A stretch of 64,000 nt of DNA, from positions 77,788-141,787 of the forward strand of contig CALRPU020000010.1 of the NCBI GenBank assembly GCA_943370175.1, given 5' to 3'. A model generated the notes under the pieces. That model made no database searches and was not told where the DNA came from. It worked only from the letters and a program-made list of their open reading frames with translations. A program made the translations under genes and the position numbers. This stretch comes from Ideonella_A intermedia_A (GTDB lineage: Bacteria > Pseudomonadota > Gammaproteobacteria > Burkholderiales > Burkholderiaceae_C). Positions within the stretch are counted from its first letter, which is position 1; each line of letters begins with the position of its first letter. Of the stretch, positions 33,959 through 42,666 are shown piece after piece.

Positions 33959-34483
33959 ATGAGCCACAGCCACAGCCACCACGACCCTCATGACCCTGGC
34001 CACGGCACCGAGCCGCAGACGCCGATGTCGGACCGGTGGAAGCACGATGGCGTGCGCGTGGTGCCAGGCGACCGCCTCGACGGCAACACGGCCCAGACAC
34101 CGGGGATGGACCGCAAGGCGGCCATCAATTTCGCCCGTGTCGGTGCGCGAAAATTGTGGGCCGGCACGGTGCACATCCACCCCAACGCCAAGACCGGAGC
34201 CCACCACCACGGCCCGCTGGAAAGCGTGATCTACGTCGTCAAGGGCCGCGCGCGCATGCGCTGGGGCGAGGCGCTCGAGTTCACGGCCGAGGCCGGTCCC
34301 GGCGACTTCATCTACGTGCCACCCTTCGTGCCCCACCAGGAAATCAACGCCAGCCGCGAAGAAACCTTGGAGTGCGTCCTGGTGCGCAGCGACGGCGAGG
34401 CCGTGGCCGTGAACCTGGACATCGAGCCGGTGGAGCAGCCCGAATCGGTGGCTTGGGTCGATCCCACGCACCCCGCGCCGTGA
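33959..34483 (+). CDS. Cupin-domain protein
   Basis: A 174-residue protein with a His/Asp-rich N-terminus (MSHSHSHHDPHDPGHG, which could bind metal) and a cupin barrel. Metal-site motifs are HIHPNAKTGAHHHGPLESVIYVVKGRARMRWGE-type sequence: His94/His96-like and HHH residues near 86-88 and a glutamate, then GPGDFIYVPPFVPHQEINA with the last histidine. Such proteins include small dioxygenases, isomerases and sugar-binding proteins, so the reaction is open. Good RBS AGGAG before the ATG. The stop overlaps the GTG start of the next gene by four bases, suggesting a shared operon with the flavin oxidoreductase. Confidence 0.85.
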   Translation: MSHSHSHHDPHDPGHGTEPQTPMSDRWKHDGVRVVPGDRLDGNTAQTPGMDRKAAINFARVGARKLWAGTVHIHPNAKTGAHHHGPLESVIYVVKGRARMRWGEALEFTAEAGPGDFIYVPPFVPHQEINASREETLECVLVRSDGEAVAVNLDIEPVEQPESVAWVDPTHPAP

Positions 34484-35499
34484 GCCTGCGGCTGTCGGTG
34501 CTGGACCAGTCCATCGCCTGCGCCGGTCGCAGTGAAGGCGATGCCCTGCGCGACACGCTGGCCCTCGCGCCACTGTGCGAGGACCTGGGCTATCACCGCT
34601 TCTGGGTCAGCGAACACCATGGTCTGCCGACCTTGGTGGGCACGGCGCCCGAGGTGCTGCTGGCGGCGGTGGCCGCGCGCACGCGGTCCATCCGCCTGGG
34701 CAGCGCCGGGGTGATGCTGCCCCACTACAGCGCCTTCAAGGTGGCCGAGCAGTTCAGGGTGCTCGACGCCTTGGCGCCAGGCCGCATCGACCTGGGCGTG
34801 GGCCGCGCGCCCGGCGGTGACCCACGCACGACCCGGGCCTTGAACCCGCACGGTGGGGGCTTGGCCGACGCCTTTCCCGAGCAGGTGGCCGACCTGATCG
34901 CCTGGACCGCCCGCGATCAGCACCGTGGCGTGACCGCCCACCCGCGCGGCCCGCATCGGCCACAGGTCTGGGTGTTGGGCAGCTCGGACTACGGCGCGCG
35001 CCTGGCCGCGGAGTTCGGCCTGCCCTATGCATTCGCCTACTTCTTCATGGACGGCGAAGGCGTGGAGCAGGCCCTGGACGTGTACCGCCGCCACTACCGA
35101 CCCAGCGAGGCCCACCCGAAGCCCCTGGCCACCGTGTGCGTTTGGGCGCTGGCCGCGGCCACGCACGACGAGGCCTGTCACCACGCCGTCAGCCGCGAAC
35201 GCTGGCGGCTGGACCGCGTGCGCGGGCGCCTGGGGCCACTGCAGCCGCCGGACGTCGTGGCCGCACAGGGCTTCGCGCCCGATGAATGGCCCACGGTGCA
35301 GGCCCTGCGCGAGCGCGCGTTCGTCGGCACCGCCGACGCGGTGATGGCGCAGTTTCAAGCCCTGGCCGACCGCCTGTCGCTGGACGAGTTGGTGGTCAAC
35401 ACCTGGGCCCACGACCCGGCGGTGCGCCGACGCAGCTACACGCTGCTCGCTCAGGCGGCCGGCCTGGTTCAAGTGCTGGATGACCCTCAAGCGGCCTGA
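34480..35499 (+). CDS. LLM-class (luciferase-like) flavin-dependent oxidoreductase
   Basis: A 339-residue member of the bacterial luciferase-like monooxygenase superfamily. SVLDQSIACAGRSEGDALRDTLALAPLCEDLGYHRFWVSEHHG is the N-terminal signature, then SAGVMLPHYSAFKVAEQFRVLDALAPGRIDLGVGRAPGG, the flavin-binding core. The group uses FMN or F420; the single-gene context fits FMN. The substrate is unknown. GTG start, chosen because it gives a family-typical N-terminus and a GTGA overlap with the cupin gene. Followed after two bases by the S4 protein gene. Confidence 0.88.
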   Translation: MSLRLSVLDQSIACAGRSEGDALRDTLALAPLCEDLGYHRFWVSEHHGLPTLVGTAPEVLLAAVAARTRSIRLGSAGVMLPHYSAFKVAEQFRVLDALAPGRIDLGVGRAPGGDPRTTRALNPHGGGLADAFPEQVADLIAWTARDQHRGVTAHPRGPHRPQVWVLGSSDYGARLAAEFGLPYAFAYFFMDGEGVEQALDVYRRHYRPSEAHPKPLATVCVWALAAATHDEACHHAVSRERWRLDRVRGRLGPLQPPDVVAAQGFAPDEWPTVQALRERAFVGTADAVMAQFQALADRLSLDELVVNTWAHDPAVRRRSYTLLAQAAGLVQVLDDPQAA

Positions 35500-35501
35500 G
35501 C

Positions 35502-35747
35502 ATGCAACTCATTGACTTTGTGCTGCGCGGCGACTTCATCCCGCTGGACGCCTTGCTGAAAGCCACCGGCCTGGCGCCCAGCGGCGGCGAGGCCAAGCGC
35601 ATGGTGGGCGAGGGCCGTGTGCAGGTGGATGGGCGAGACGAGCTGCGCAAGACCGCCAAGCTGCGCGCCGGCCAAGTGGTCAGCCTGCGTGGGGCGCGTG
35701 TTCGCGTGCTGGCGCCCGACGCAACGCCAGCTGGCGGCCCCGGCTGA
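35502..35747 (+). CDS. S4-domain RNA-binding protein (YbcJ-like)
   Basis: An 81-residue stand-alone S4 domain, as in E. coli YbcJ. Motif: FIPLDALLKATGLAPSGGEAKRMVGEGRVQVDGRDELRKTAKLRAGQVV, the full S4 fold. It probably binds structured RNA, perhaps ribosomal. It begins two bases after the stop of the luciferase-like gene, so it is part of the cupin-LLM-S4 operon. Confidence 0.88.
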   Translation: MQLIDFVLRGDFIPLDALLKATGLAPSGGEAKRMVGEGRVQVDGRDELRKTAKLRAGQVVSLRGARVRVLAPDATPAGGPG

Positions 35748-35811
35748 GCAACGGAATGGCCGACGCCCAATAATCGACCGCTTCCTGAATCACAAGACGG
35801 AGACATCCGAG

Positions 35812-36849
35812 ATGAGCTCACAGCGCCCGCTGTTCCCCACCGCGATTGCCGGCAGCCTGCCCAAGCCGGCCTGGCTGGCCGAAACCGAGAAGCTCTGGCC
35901 GCAATGGCGCACCACGGGCCCCGAGCTGGACGCCGCCAAGAGCGACGCCACGCTGCTGTGGATCAAGCAACAGGAAGACGCCGGCCTGGACGTGATCGGC
36001 GACGGTGAACAGGCGCGCCAGCACTTCGTTCACGGCTTCCTGGAGAAGGTCGAGGGCATCGACTTCGAGCACAAGGTGAAGATGGGCATCCGCAACAACC
36101 GCTATGACGCGATGGTGCCGCAGGTGGTGGCCCCCTTGCGCCTGAGCGGCCGCGTGCACGCCATGGAGGCACAGTTGGCGCGCGCTCACACCACCCGTCG
36201 GCTCAAGTTCACGTTGCCCGGCCCCATGACCATCGTCGACACGGTGGCCGACCGCTTTTATGGCGACAAGGTGGCGATGGCCATGGCGTTTGCCGAATTG
36301 CTGAACCAAGAGGCGCTCGCGTTGCAGGCCGATGGCGTCGACATCGTCCAGTTCGACGAGCCGGCCTTCAATGTCTACATGAAGGACGCCGCCGACTGGG
36401 GCGTGAAAGCGCTGGAGCGCGCTGCCCAGGGGCTCACGTGCACCACCGCCGTCCACATCTGCTACGGCTACGGCATCAAGGCCAATGTCGACTGGAAAAA
36501 CTCGCTGGGACAGGAATGGCGGCAGTACGAAGAGGTGTTTCCGGCGCTCGCGCGCAGCAGCATCGACCAGGTGTCGCTGGAGTGCTACCACTCGCACGTG
36601 CCACCGGACCTGATGAAGCTGCTCGATGGCAAGGACGTGATGGTGGGCGTCATCGACGTGGCCAGCGACGAGATTGAAACCCCCGAGCAGGTGGCCGACA
36701 CCATCGGCCGCGCCTTGCAGTTCGTGGCCAAAGAGCGTTTGATCCCCTGCACCAACTGCGGTTTGGCGCCGATGAGCCGTGCGGTCGCGCAGGCCAAGCT
36801 CGAGGCCCTGGCGAAGGGCGCGGCGCTGGCGCGCGAACGCTACCGCTGA
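35812..36849 (+). CDS. Short 'core' MetE-family methionine synthase-like methyltransferase
   Basis: A 345-residue protein equal to the C-terminal catalytic half of MetE. Zinc/homocysteine ligands are visible: His215 and Cys217 (VHICYGYG), Glu257 (SLECYHS) and Cys316 (TNCGLAP). The substrate loop PTAIAGSLPKPAWL and DGEQARQHFVHGF also match. The MetE N-terminal domain, needed for folate polyglutamate use, is absent, so the methyl donor may differ from 5-methyltetrahydropteroyl-triglutamate. It resembles the core-MetE (MesD-like) methionine synthases, but the DUF1852 partner of MesD is not adjacent. Alone on its strand after the S4 gene; ends at a strong stem-loop. Confidence 0.85.
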   Translation: MSSQRPLFPTAIAGSLPKPAWLAETEKLWPQWRTTGPELDAAKSDATLLWIKQQEDAGLDVIGDGEQARQHFVHGFLEKVEGIDFEHKVKMGIRNNRYDAMVPQVVAPLRLSGRVHAMEAQLARAHTTRRLKFTLPGPMTIVDTVADRFYGDKVAMAMAFAELLNQEALALQADGVDIVQFDEPAFNVYMKDAADWGVKALERAAQGLTCTTAVHICYGYGIKANVDWKNSLGQEWRQYEEVFPALARSSIDQVSLECYHSHVPPDLMKLLDGKDVMVGVIDVASDEIETPEQVADTIGRALQFVAKERLIPCTNCGLAPMSRAVAQAKLEALAKGAALARERYR

Positions 36850-36860
36850 GCGGCGGAGGG

Positions 36861-36884
36861 CGCCCCGGGCCTGGGCCCGGGGCG
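36861..36884. terminator. Strong GC-rich palindrome between converging genes
   Basis: An 11-base inverted repeat (CGCCCCGGGCC ... GGCCCGGGGCG) with a 2-base spacer lies 12 bases past the core-MetE stop and 40 bases before the converging OmpA-like stop. There is no T-run, but the stem is very stable and could end transcription from both sides. Confidence 0.5.
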
Positions 36885-36923
36885 ACGAGGCGGCAGGACG
36901 TCAGGTCATCAGGCCGTCGACCC

Positions 36924-37463
36924 TCAGAAGGCGTATTTCACGCCCACCGAATACAGGTCGGTGTTGGCCTTGGTGCCCAGCGCGTCAAACCGGTAACGCT
37001 CCCATTCGCCCTGCACCGACAGGTTGCGGTCGATGGCGTAAGACACGCCCGCACCCACCTTGGGGGCAGACCCGCGGTCGCTGCCGATCGCCGAGTTCTC
37101 GAGCTTGCCGTTGAACACGCCCACCTTGCCAATGGCCGACCACTGCCCGCTGATCGGCACGGTGCCGACCGCGTCGAGGTAGTAGCCGCTGCCCTTCAGC
37201 GAGGCCGCCGGGCTGTTGAACTTCCCCAGGTCGACGTAGCCGCCCTCCAGCGAGATGTTGGGGGTGAACTGGTAGCCGCCGAACAGCTTGGTGCCCGTGG
37301 CCGATCGGTCGGTTTCCAGGCCGCCAACGCTGCTGCCCTTGTAGTGCGACCCTCCGACGCTGCCGCCGATGTACAGGCCTTCCGCCTGGGCGGCGCCCGT
37401 CATCGCGGCGCCGCCGATCAGCAGGGCCAGCGCGGTGGAGATGGTTTTCTTGTGGCTTCGCAT
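36924..37463 (-). CDS. OmpA-like outer-membrane beta-barrel protein
   Basis: A 179-residue outer-membrane protein with a signal peptide (about residues 1-27, ending AAQA) and an eight-stranded barrel resembling the OmpA transmembrane domain. The strands are alternating hydrophobic (LYIGGSVGGSHY, TKLFGGYQFTPNISLEGGYVDLG, LSVQGEWERYRF) and the last residues are VGVKYAF with a C-terminal Phe for barrel assembly. There is no C-terminal peptidoglycan-binding domain. AAGGAG ribosome-binding site before the ATG at 37463; the upstream in-frame start is less likely. Confidence 0.9.
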   Translation of the reverse strand: MRSHKKTISTALALLIGGAAMTGAAQAEGLYIGGSVGGSHYKGSSVGGLETDRSATGTKLFGGYQFTPNISLEGGYVDLGKFNSPAASLKGSGYYLDAVGTVPISGQWSAIGKVGVFNGKLENSAIGSDRGSAPKVGAGVSYAIDRNLSVQGEWERYRFDALGTKANTDLYSVGVKYAF

Positions 37464-37691
37464 GGTCTTACTCCTTGAAGTCAGCGCGCAGTCTTTGCGC
37501 AAACGGGCGGTTGATCACCCGAGGCCTTCAGGATGGCGCTGCCGTGTGAAGTGGCGGCGTGCCCGCGGCAAAGTTCTGTCGGCCGCGTGTAAGGCTTGGT
37601 CAAGACAGGGAACTCTCGACCGGCGGCACAATCCAGGCCCGCCGCGCGCCTGCCAGGCCGCTGTTCACCCGCCCACCCGCCCGCCGCAACG

Positions 37692-38435
37692 ATGAGTCCC
37701 CTGCCACCGTTCACCCCCTTGTCCGGGCTGCTGCCCGCCCTGCAGGACCCCGGCCACGCGGTGCTGGCGCCGGCCGCATTGGCGCAGGCGCTCGGCGCGG
37801 TCGGCGACCGTTTGCAGGAGCTGTCGCCCAGCTGGCACGACCTGCCGCCCGACAGCCACCTGCGCGATGGCGGCCGCTACCGCCGCCGCCGCCATGCCTG
37901 CTACGTCATCGATGGTCATGGTCTGCGCAGCGTGCCGCACCGGGCGCACTGGCAACCGGTGGAGTACAACGCGCTGCATGGCGGCATCGAGCGTTGGTTC
38001 GAGCCGGTCACTGGCAGCGTGGCCCAGCACCCGGCCTGGGTGGGCCTGTTGACCTGGCTGGCGGCGGTGGCCAGTGGTTTGCGCGGTGCCCAGCCTTGGT
38101 TTGTCGAAGCCCATCAGTTCCGCATCGACACCACCGACGGCATTGGCCGGCCCACACCGGAAGGCGCCCACCGCGACGGGGTGGACCTGGTGGCGGTGGC
38201 GCTGGTCGACCGCGTGGGTGTGAAGGGCGGCGAAACGCGGGTGTTCGACGCCGCGGGTCCGCAGGGCCTGCGCTTCACCTTGACCGAGCCCTGGAGCGTG
38301 CTGCTGCTCGATGACGAGCGCGTGATCCACGAGTCCACGCCCATCCAGCCGGTGGCGCCGGCCGCGGTCGCCCACCGCGACACCTTGGTGGTGACCTTGC
38401 GGCGCGGCGGGTTTCAGGGGCCCGGCGCGGCCTGA
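37692..38435 (+). CDS. 2OG-Fe(II) dioxygenase family protein
   Basis: A 247-residue protein of the 2-oxoglutarate-Fe dioxygenase family that includes L-isoleucine dioxygenase. The iron-binding facial triad is His160-x-Asp162 (AHRDGVD) and His213 (VIHESTP); the 2OG-binding basic residue should lie in HRDTLVVTLRR. Substrate unknown; family members hydroxylate free amino acids. The ATG at 37692 gives a family-typical start. Confidence 0.88.
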   Translation: MSPLPPFTPLSGLLPALQDPGHAVLAPAALAQALGAVGDRLQELSPSWHDLPPDSHLRDGGRYRRRRHACYVIDGHGLRSVPHRAHWQPVEYNALHGGIERWFEPVTGSVAQHPAWVGLLTWLAAVASGLRGAQPWFVEAHQFRIDTTDGIGRPTPEGAHRDGVDLVAVALVDRVGVKGGETRVFDAAGPQGLRFTLTEPWSVLLLDDERVIHESTPIQPVAPAAVAHRDTLVVTLRRGGFQGPGAA

Positions 38436-38473
38436 GCGGCGGCCAGTCCGGGTCGGCCTGGCTTCATTTCAAC

Positions 38474-40528
38474 TCACTTCAGCAGGGTTTCACGCAGGAA
38501 CTGCACCGTCGCGTAGAACTGGAAGTCGGCGTTTTCCTTGCGGGCGAAGCCGTGGCCTTCGTTCTCGGCGCGCAGGTACCACACCGGCACCTTGTTCTCG
38601 CGCAGCTTCGCCACGATCTGCTCGGCCTCGGTGTAGGGCACGCGCGGGTCGTTCTTGCCTTGCACGACCAGCATCGGCTTCTTGATGCGGTCGGCGTTGG
38701 TCAACGGCGAAATGCGCTGCAGAAAATCGCGCATCGCGGGGTCACGTTCGTCACCATATTCAACGCGGCGCAGGTCGCGGCGGTAGCTTTCCGTGTTGTT
38801 CAGAAAGGTCACGAAGTTGGAGATGCCCACGATGTCGATCGCACCTGCGATGCGGTCGGCGTAGTGGGTGCTGACGGCCAGGCTCATGTAGCCGCCATAA
38901 CTGCCGCCCGTGACGAGCACGCGCGAAGCGTCGAGGTTCGGCTGGGTCTTGATCCAGTCGAGCAGGGCGCCGATGTCCTTCACCGAGTCTTCGCGCTTCA
39001 TGCCGTTGTCGAGCTGCAAGAACGTCTTGCCGTAGCCGCTCGAGCCGCGCACGTTGGGTTGAATGACGGCAATGCCCAGTTCGTTGATCAGGTAATTGGT
39101 GCGGTTCAGGAAGCCGACAGTGGCCTGGGCTTCTGGCCCGCCGTGGATGGCGATCATCACCGGCCGCTTGCCCGTGAAGCGGGCCGGCGGCATGTTCAGC
39201 AGCCCCGAGATCGTGCGGCCGTCAAAGCTGGTCCAGCGCACGATCTGGTGCTCGCTGAAGCGGCTGGTGTCCACGCCCGGCGGCGCGTAGGCGCGGGTCC
39301 ACTGCTCGACCTGGCGGCCGGCCGGCGCCGTGGGGTTCAGCGTGTAGATCTGGCTGGGGCCTTGGGCGTTGTTCAGTGTGAAGGCCAGGTCGGCGCGCTT
39401 CGGGTGAAATTGAGTCACGCCCACGCTGCCGGCGGGCAGGGCGGGGGCGGGCAGCTCTTTGAGCGTGGCGCCATCAAACAGCCGAAGTTCGTCTCGGCCA
39501 TCGACGTTGGCCTGAGCGGCGATGAGCTTGCCGTCTTCGGTGACCGAGCCGCCGGAGATGTCCCACGGGATGTGGCCGGTGATGCGCTGCAGGCTGCCGT
39601 TGCTGAATTGGTAGCGCATCAGCTCGCGGAACTCACCGCTGCGGTCGCTGACCACGTACAGCCCCTGGCCGTCGGGCGTGAAGCCCGAGGCAAAGTGCGT
39701 GGCCTTGACGCCCGCACCGCCCGGCGCCGGCAGCACCTGCTCGGTCTTGCCGGTGGCCAGGTCGATCAGCCACACCTCGCTTTCGTTGGCCGACAGGTAG
39801 CGCACTGCGGCGAGTTTGCGGTCGTCTGGCGACACCGAGGCCACGCCCCAGCCGCCGCCCTCCAGCGAGGCGATCACCCGGGCGGAGGCCGGGTCCATCG
39901 GGTCGGTCAGGCGCAAGGTGGTGCGCACTTCGGCGCGCCGGCCGCCCTGGGCGGTGCGGTCCAGCGGCACCGACGCCACGATCATCCGGCTGCTCTTGTT
40001 CAGCCAGGCCTGCAGGTCGTGGCGCTCCAACGGGTCGGTCAGCAGCGTGGTGGCCTTGGTGTCGGGGTCGAGGCGGTAGAGTTGGGCGGCCTCGTTGCCG
40101 CCACTGCTGCGCTCGAAGACGATGAACTTGCCCTCGCGCGGTTCGTAGCTGGCCGAGCCCACGGGGTCGGCGGCGCTGGTGAGCTGTTCGGGCGCTGCCA
40201 TGGGTGCGCTCAGGCGGAACAGCTGCGCCGTGTTGCCACCCGCAGGCCGGTGCGACACCAGCATCTCGCGACGGCTGGGATGCCAGCCCACGAAGTTGTG
40301 GCCGCGGAAGTCGGTGTAAGCGGCGACTTCGCGCTCGAGGCTGGCAGGCAGCGGCGGAATGCCCTGTACCACCAGATTGGCGTTGGGCTGGATCACCGCC
40401 ACGGCCGCTTGAGACGTGGTGGTGCCGGCCGTGGGGCCGGAGGCGGTGGAACAGGCGCTCAGTGCCAGCGCCAGCCCGAGGCTGGCCAGCAGCGGGGAAG
40501 GACGCAGGGATCGGTCGTGCAGGGTCAT
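38474..40528 (-). CDS. S9-family prolyl oligopeptidase-like peptidase, exported lipoprotein
   Basis: A 684-residue serine peptidase of the acylaminoacyl-peptidase/DPP type. The signal ends LALSAC, where Cys26 is a probable lipid anchor. An N-terminal beta-propeller (about 60-430) is followed by an alpha/beta hydrolase domain. The nucleophile is in GGSYGGYMSLA, with the Asp and His in GKNDPRVPYTEAEQ and NEGHGFARKEN. It would cleave small peptides in the periplasm or at the outer membrane. Single gene. Confidence 0.93.
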   Translation of the reverse strand: MTLHDRSLRPSPLLASLGLALALSACSTASGPTAGTTTSQAAVAVIQPNANLVVQGIPPLPASLEREVAAYTDFRGHNFVGWHPSRREMLVSHRPAGGNTAQLFRLSAPMAAPEQLTSAADPVGSASYEPREGKFIVFERSSGGNEAAQLYRLDPDTKATTLLTDPLERHDLQAWLNKSSRMIVASVPLDRTAQGGRRAEVRTTLRLTDPMDPASARVIASLEGGGWGVASVSPDDRKLAAVRYLSANESEVWLIDLATGKTEQVLPAPGGAGVKATHFASGFTPDGQGLYVVSDRSGEFRELMRYQFSNGSLQRITGHIPWDISGGSVTEDGKLIAAQANVDGRDELRLFDGATLKELPAPALPAGSVGVTQFHPKRADLAFTLNNAQGPSQIYTLNPTAPAGRQVEQWTRAYAPPGVDTSRFSEHQIVRWTSFDGRTISGLLNMPPARFTGKRPVMIAIHGGPEAQATVGFLNRTNYLINELGIAVIQPNVRGSSGYGKTFLQLDNGMKREDSVKDIGALLDWIKTQPNLDASRVLVTGGSYGGYMSLAVSTHYADRIAGAIDIVGISNFVTFLNNTESYRRDLRRVEYGDERDPAMRDFLQRISPLTNADRIKKPMLVVQGKNDPRVPYTEAEQIVAKLRENKVPVWYLRAENEGHGFARKENADFQFYATVQFLRETLLK

Positions 40529-40743
40529 GGCAGTCCGTGTGGGTGAGGCCGCGTGGCCAAGTCTTGAATTGTTGCCCAGCCCGTGAGCTCATTCGTTCCC
40601 AGGGGATCGCGTTTGGTCGCCCGCCATTGCAGTTGGTCGCAAGGCGATGGCTGCCACGGGTTGGCGTGCAGACACTGCGCCCCATCGACACCGAACGCAG
40701 GCCGTCCCGGCACGGTGTCCCGCCTCACCCGAAGGAGCACGCC

Positions 40744-41046
40744 ATGAACACCCAACGCCACGGTCTGATCGCCACCACCCTGTTCGCCAGCTTTGTGTCG
40801 GCCCTGGTGCTGACCACCACGCAGGGCAGTGCTCAACCGGACCCAGGCGCCCAAACCCCCGCGGCCACGCACGCCGTGCAGACTTTGCCGAGGGTGGTTG
40901 TCACTGGGCGGGTGCAGCGCATGGACAGCGCAGCGCCGGTTCGGGTGGTTGACCTGCCGCGTGTGGTGGTGACCGGTCGCCGCGTGGCCCCCGTGCAGTC
41001 GGTGGCAGGTCCGTCGATGGATCGGCTGACCACCAGCCGCAGCTGA
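40744..41046 (+). CDS. Small exported protein with two PRVVVTGR repeats
   Basis: A 100-residue protein. Signal peptide about residues 1-30 (ending GSAQP). The mature part has two near-identical motifs, LPRVVVTGRV (about 48-57) and LPRVVVTGRR (about 71-80), separated by ~23 residues. No cysteines after the signal. Function unknown; such short proteins occur in Burkholderiales. AAGGAG precedes the ATG. Confidence 0.65.
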   Translation: MNTQRHGLIATTLFASFVSALVLTTTQGSAQPDPGAQTPAATHAVQTLPRVVVTGRVQRMDSAAPVRVVDLPRVVVTGRRVAPVQSVAGPSMDRLTTSRS

Positions 41047-41097
41047 GGCCGCCTTGGTGGCCGGTGTCGCGCCGCGCCCCAGAGCGCCGGACCCCGA

Positions 41098-41856
41098 TCA
41101 GCCGCGGACGTCGGCGATCACCTCGTCACCGAAATTGCTGCGGTTCAGGAACGCCAGCACCTGGGCCGCCGCCCCGGCGGCGCTGCTGAGCTGGCCGTCT
41201 GACTTCAAGGCCAGGAAGCGGTGTTGATCGGGAAAGCCCGAGGCATCGGCCGATCGCAATTGATGCTGCATGTCGGTGTCGATGACGCCCGGCGCCAACG
41301 AGACAATGCGGGCGCCGTTCGGGCGACTCGCCTCGTCCAACGCCATCGCACGCGACAGGTGATCGAGCCCCGCTTTCGCGGCGCAGTAGGTGGCCGACCC
41401 CGCCATCGCGCGCCGTCCCAGGCCCGAAGAGATGTTCAGCACCCGCCGCGTCGCGCGCCAGTGCGCCGTGGCGCGCAGGAAGGCCGCGCACAGCAACACC
41501 GGGGCCTCCAAACCAACGCGCAGCGCCTGGCTCAAGGACTCAGGCCGATCGGCATCGACCGGCCCGATGCGGCTGATCACTCCCGCGTTGTTGATCAGGC
41601 GTGCGGCCGTGATGGTGCCGTGGTCTTGCGCGGTCAGCCAGGCGTGCAGTTCGTCGGCCAGCGCCACCGGCTGGCCCAGGTCCCGTTGCCATTGCAACAC
41701 GCTGGCGCCGGCCACGCCGGCCTGGGCCTCAAGCGTGTCAGAGCGCCCGCGCGAAATGCACAGCAGCACCGCGCCGGGCTGCAGCAGTTGCTCGGCCATC
41801 GCGGCCCCCATGCCGCGGGAGGCGCCAGTGAGGACGGTCAGCGTGCGGTTTGTCAT
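41098..41856 (-). CDS. Short-chain dehydrogenase/reductase (sepiapterin reductase-like)
   Basis: A 252-residue classical SDR. NAD(P)-binding motif TGASRGMG (residues 9-16), NNAG at about 89-92, catalytic Ser in ISSGLG and Tyr-x-x-x-Lys as YCAAK near 157-161. RIVSLAPGVIDTDMQ is the usual post-catalytic block. The subgroup resembles sepiapterin reductase-like and benzil reductases. The ATG at 41856 is preferred; one 30 bases upstream is possible. It shares its strand with the pseudouridine synthase gene. Confidence 0.9.
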   Translation of the reverse strand: MTNRTLTVLTGASRGMGAAMAEQLLQPGAVLLCISRGRSDTLEAQAGVAGASVLQWQRDLGQPVALADELHAWLTAQDHGTITAARLINNAGVISRIGPVDADRPESLSQALRVGLEAPVLLCAAFLRATAHWRATRRVLNISSGLGRRAMAGSATYCAAKAGLDHLSRAMALDEASRPNGARIVSLAPGVIDTDMQHQLRSADASGFPDQHRFLALKSDGQLSSAAGAAAQVLAFLNRSNFGDEVIADVRG

Positions 41857-41925
41857 GGGATGGTGAGCCAAGGGAAGAGGGTTCATTGTGCCGGTTGCCC
41901 GGCGGGCGGCGGGCGTCGGGTTGCC

Positions 41926-42633
41926 TCAAAACGGGCAGTCGCTGGCCAGGGCCACTGGCCGGCCGTCGCGGGGGTGCGCGAACGCCAGGCCGGCGGCGTG
42001 CAACAACAGGCGCGGCCCGCTCGGTGTGGTCGCCCCCTCCAGCGCGAGCGGCGGGACCTGCCAAGGGGGCGGGCTCGGCAGGTCGGCGGCGTACAAGGCG
42101 TCGCCAACGATCGGGTGCCCGCAGGCCAGCAAGTGCACCCGCAGCTGGTGCGAACGGCCGGTGATTGGCGTCAGCCTCAATCGCGTCCAACGCCCGGCGT
42201 GGTCGTGCTCCAAGACCTCCCAGCGCGTTTGCGAGGGCTTGCCCAGCGCCAGGTCGACTTTCTGCCTCGGCCGGTTGGGCCAATCGGCGATCAAGGGCAG
42301 GTCGATCAGGCCGCAAGACCCCGGCGCGTCGCCCAAGTGACCGTGGACGACGGCGATGTAGTGCTTGTCCACCTGACGCGCCATGAACAGGCGATTGAAT
42401 TCTCGCTGCCACGCGATGCCCCTGGCAAACAGCAGCAGACCGGACGTGGCCATGTCCAGGCGGTGCACCACCTTGGCATCGGGCCAGCGCGCTTGCACTT
42501 CCCCGGCCACGCTGCCCGACGCCAACGCGCCGCGCCCGGGCACCGACAAGCGCCCCGCCGGCTTGACAACGGCGAGTCCGGCCTCATCCTCCCACACCAC
42601 GGTCAAAGGCTGCGGCCCATGCGGTGTGTTCAT
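41926..42633 (-). CDS. RluA-family pseudouridine synthase
   Basis: A 235-residue RNA pseudouridine synthase of the RluA family, without an S4 domain. The catalytic aspartate is in VVHRLDMATSGLLL (Asp at about 59). Later blocks are DKHYIAVVHGHL and RLTPITGRSHQLRVHLLACGHPIVGDALY, which are diagnostic. Target (23S rRNA or tRNA) cannot be set; RluA itself is a good candidate by size. Divergent from the alpha/beta hydrolase gene. Confidence 0.92.
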   Translation of the reverse strand: MNTPHGPQPLTVVWEDEAGLAVVKPAGRLSVPGRGALASGSVAGEVQARWPDAKVVHRLDMATSGLLLFARGIAWQREFNRLFMARQVDKHYIAVVHGHLGDAPGSCGLIDLPLIADWPNRPRQKVDLALGKPSQTRWEVLEHDHAGRWTRLRLTPITGRSHQLRVHLLACGHPIVGDALYAADLPSPPPWQVPPLALEGATTPSGPRLLLHAAGLAFAHPRDGRPVALASDCPF

Positions 42634-42666
42634 TCACCCCTTCCTTGTTCAATCCGTCCGATCACC

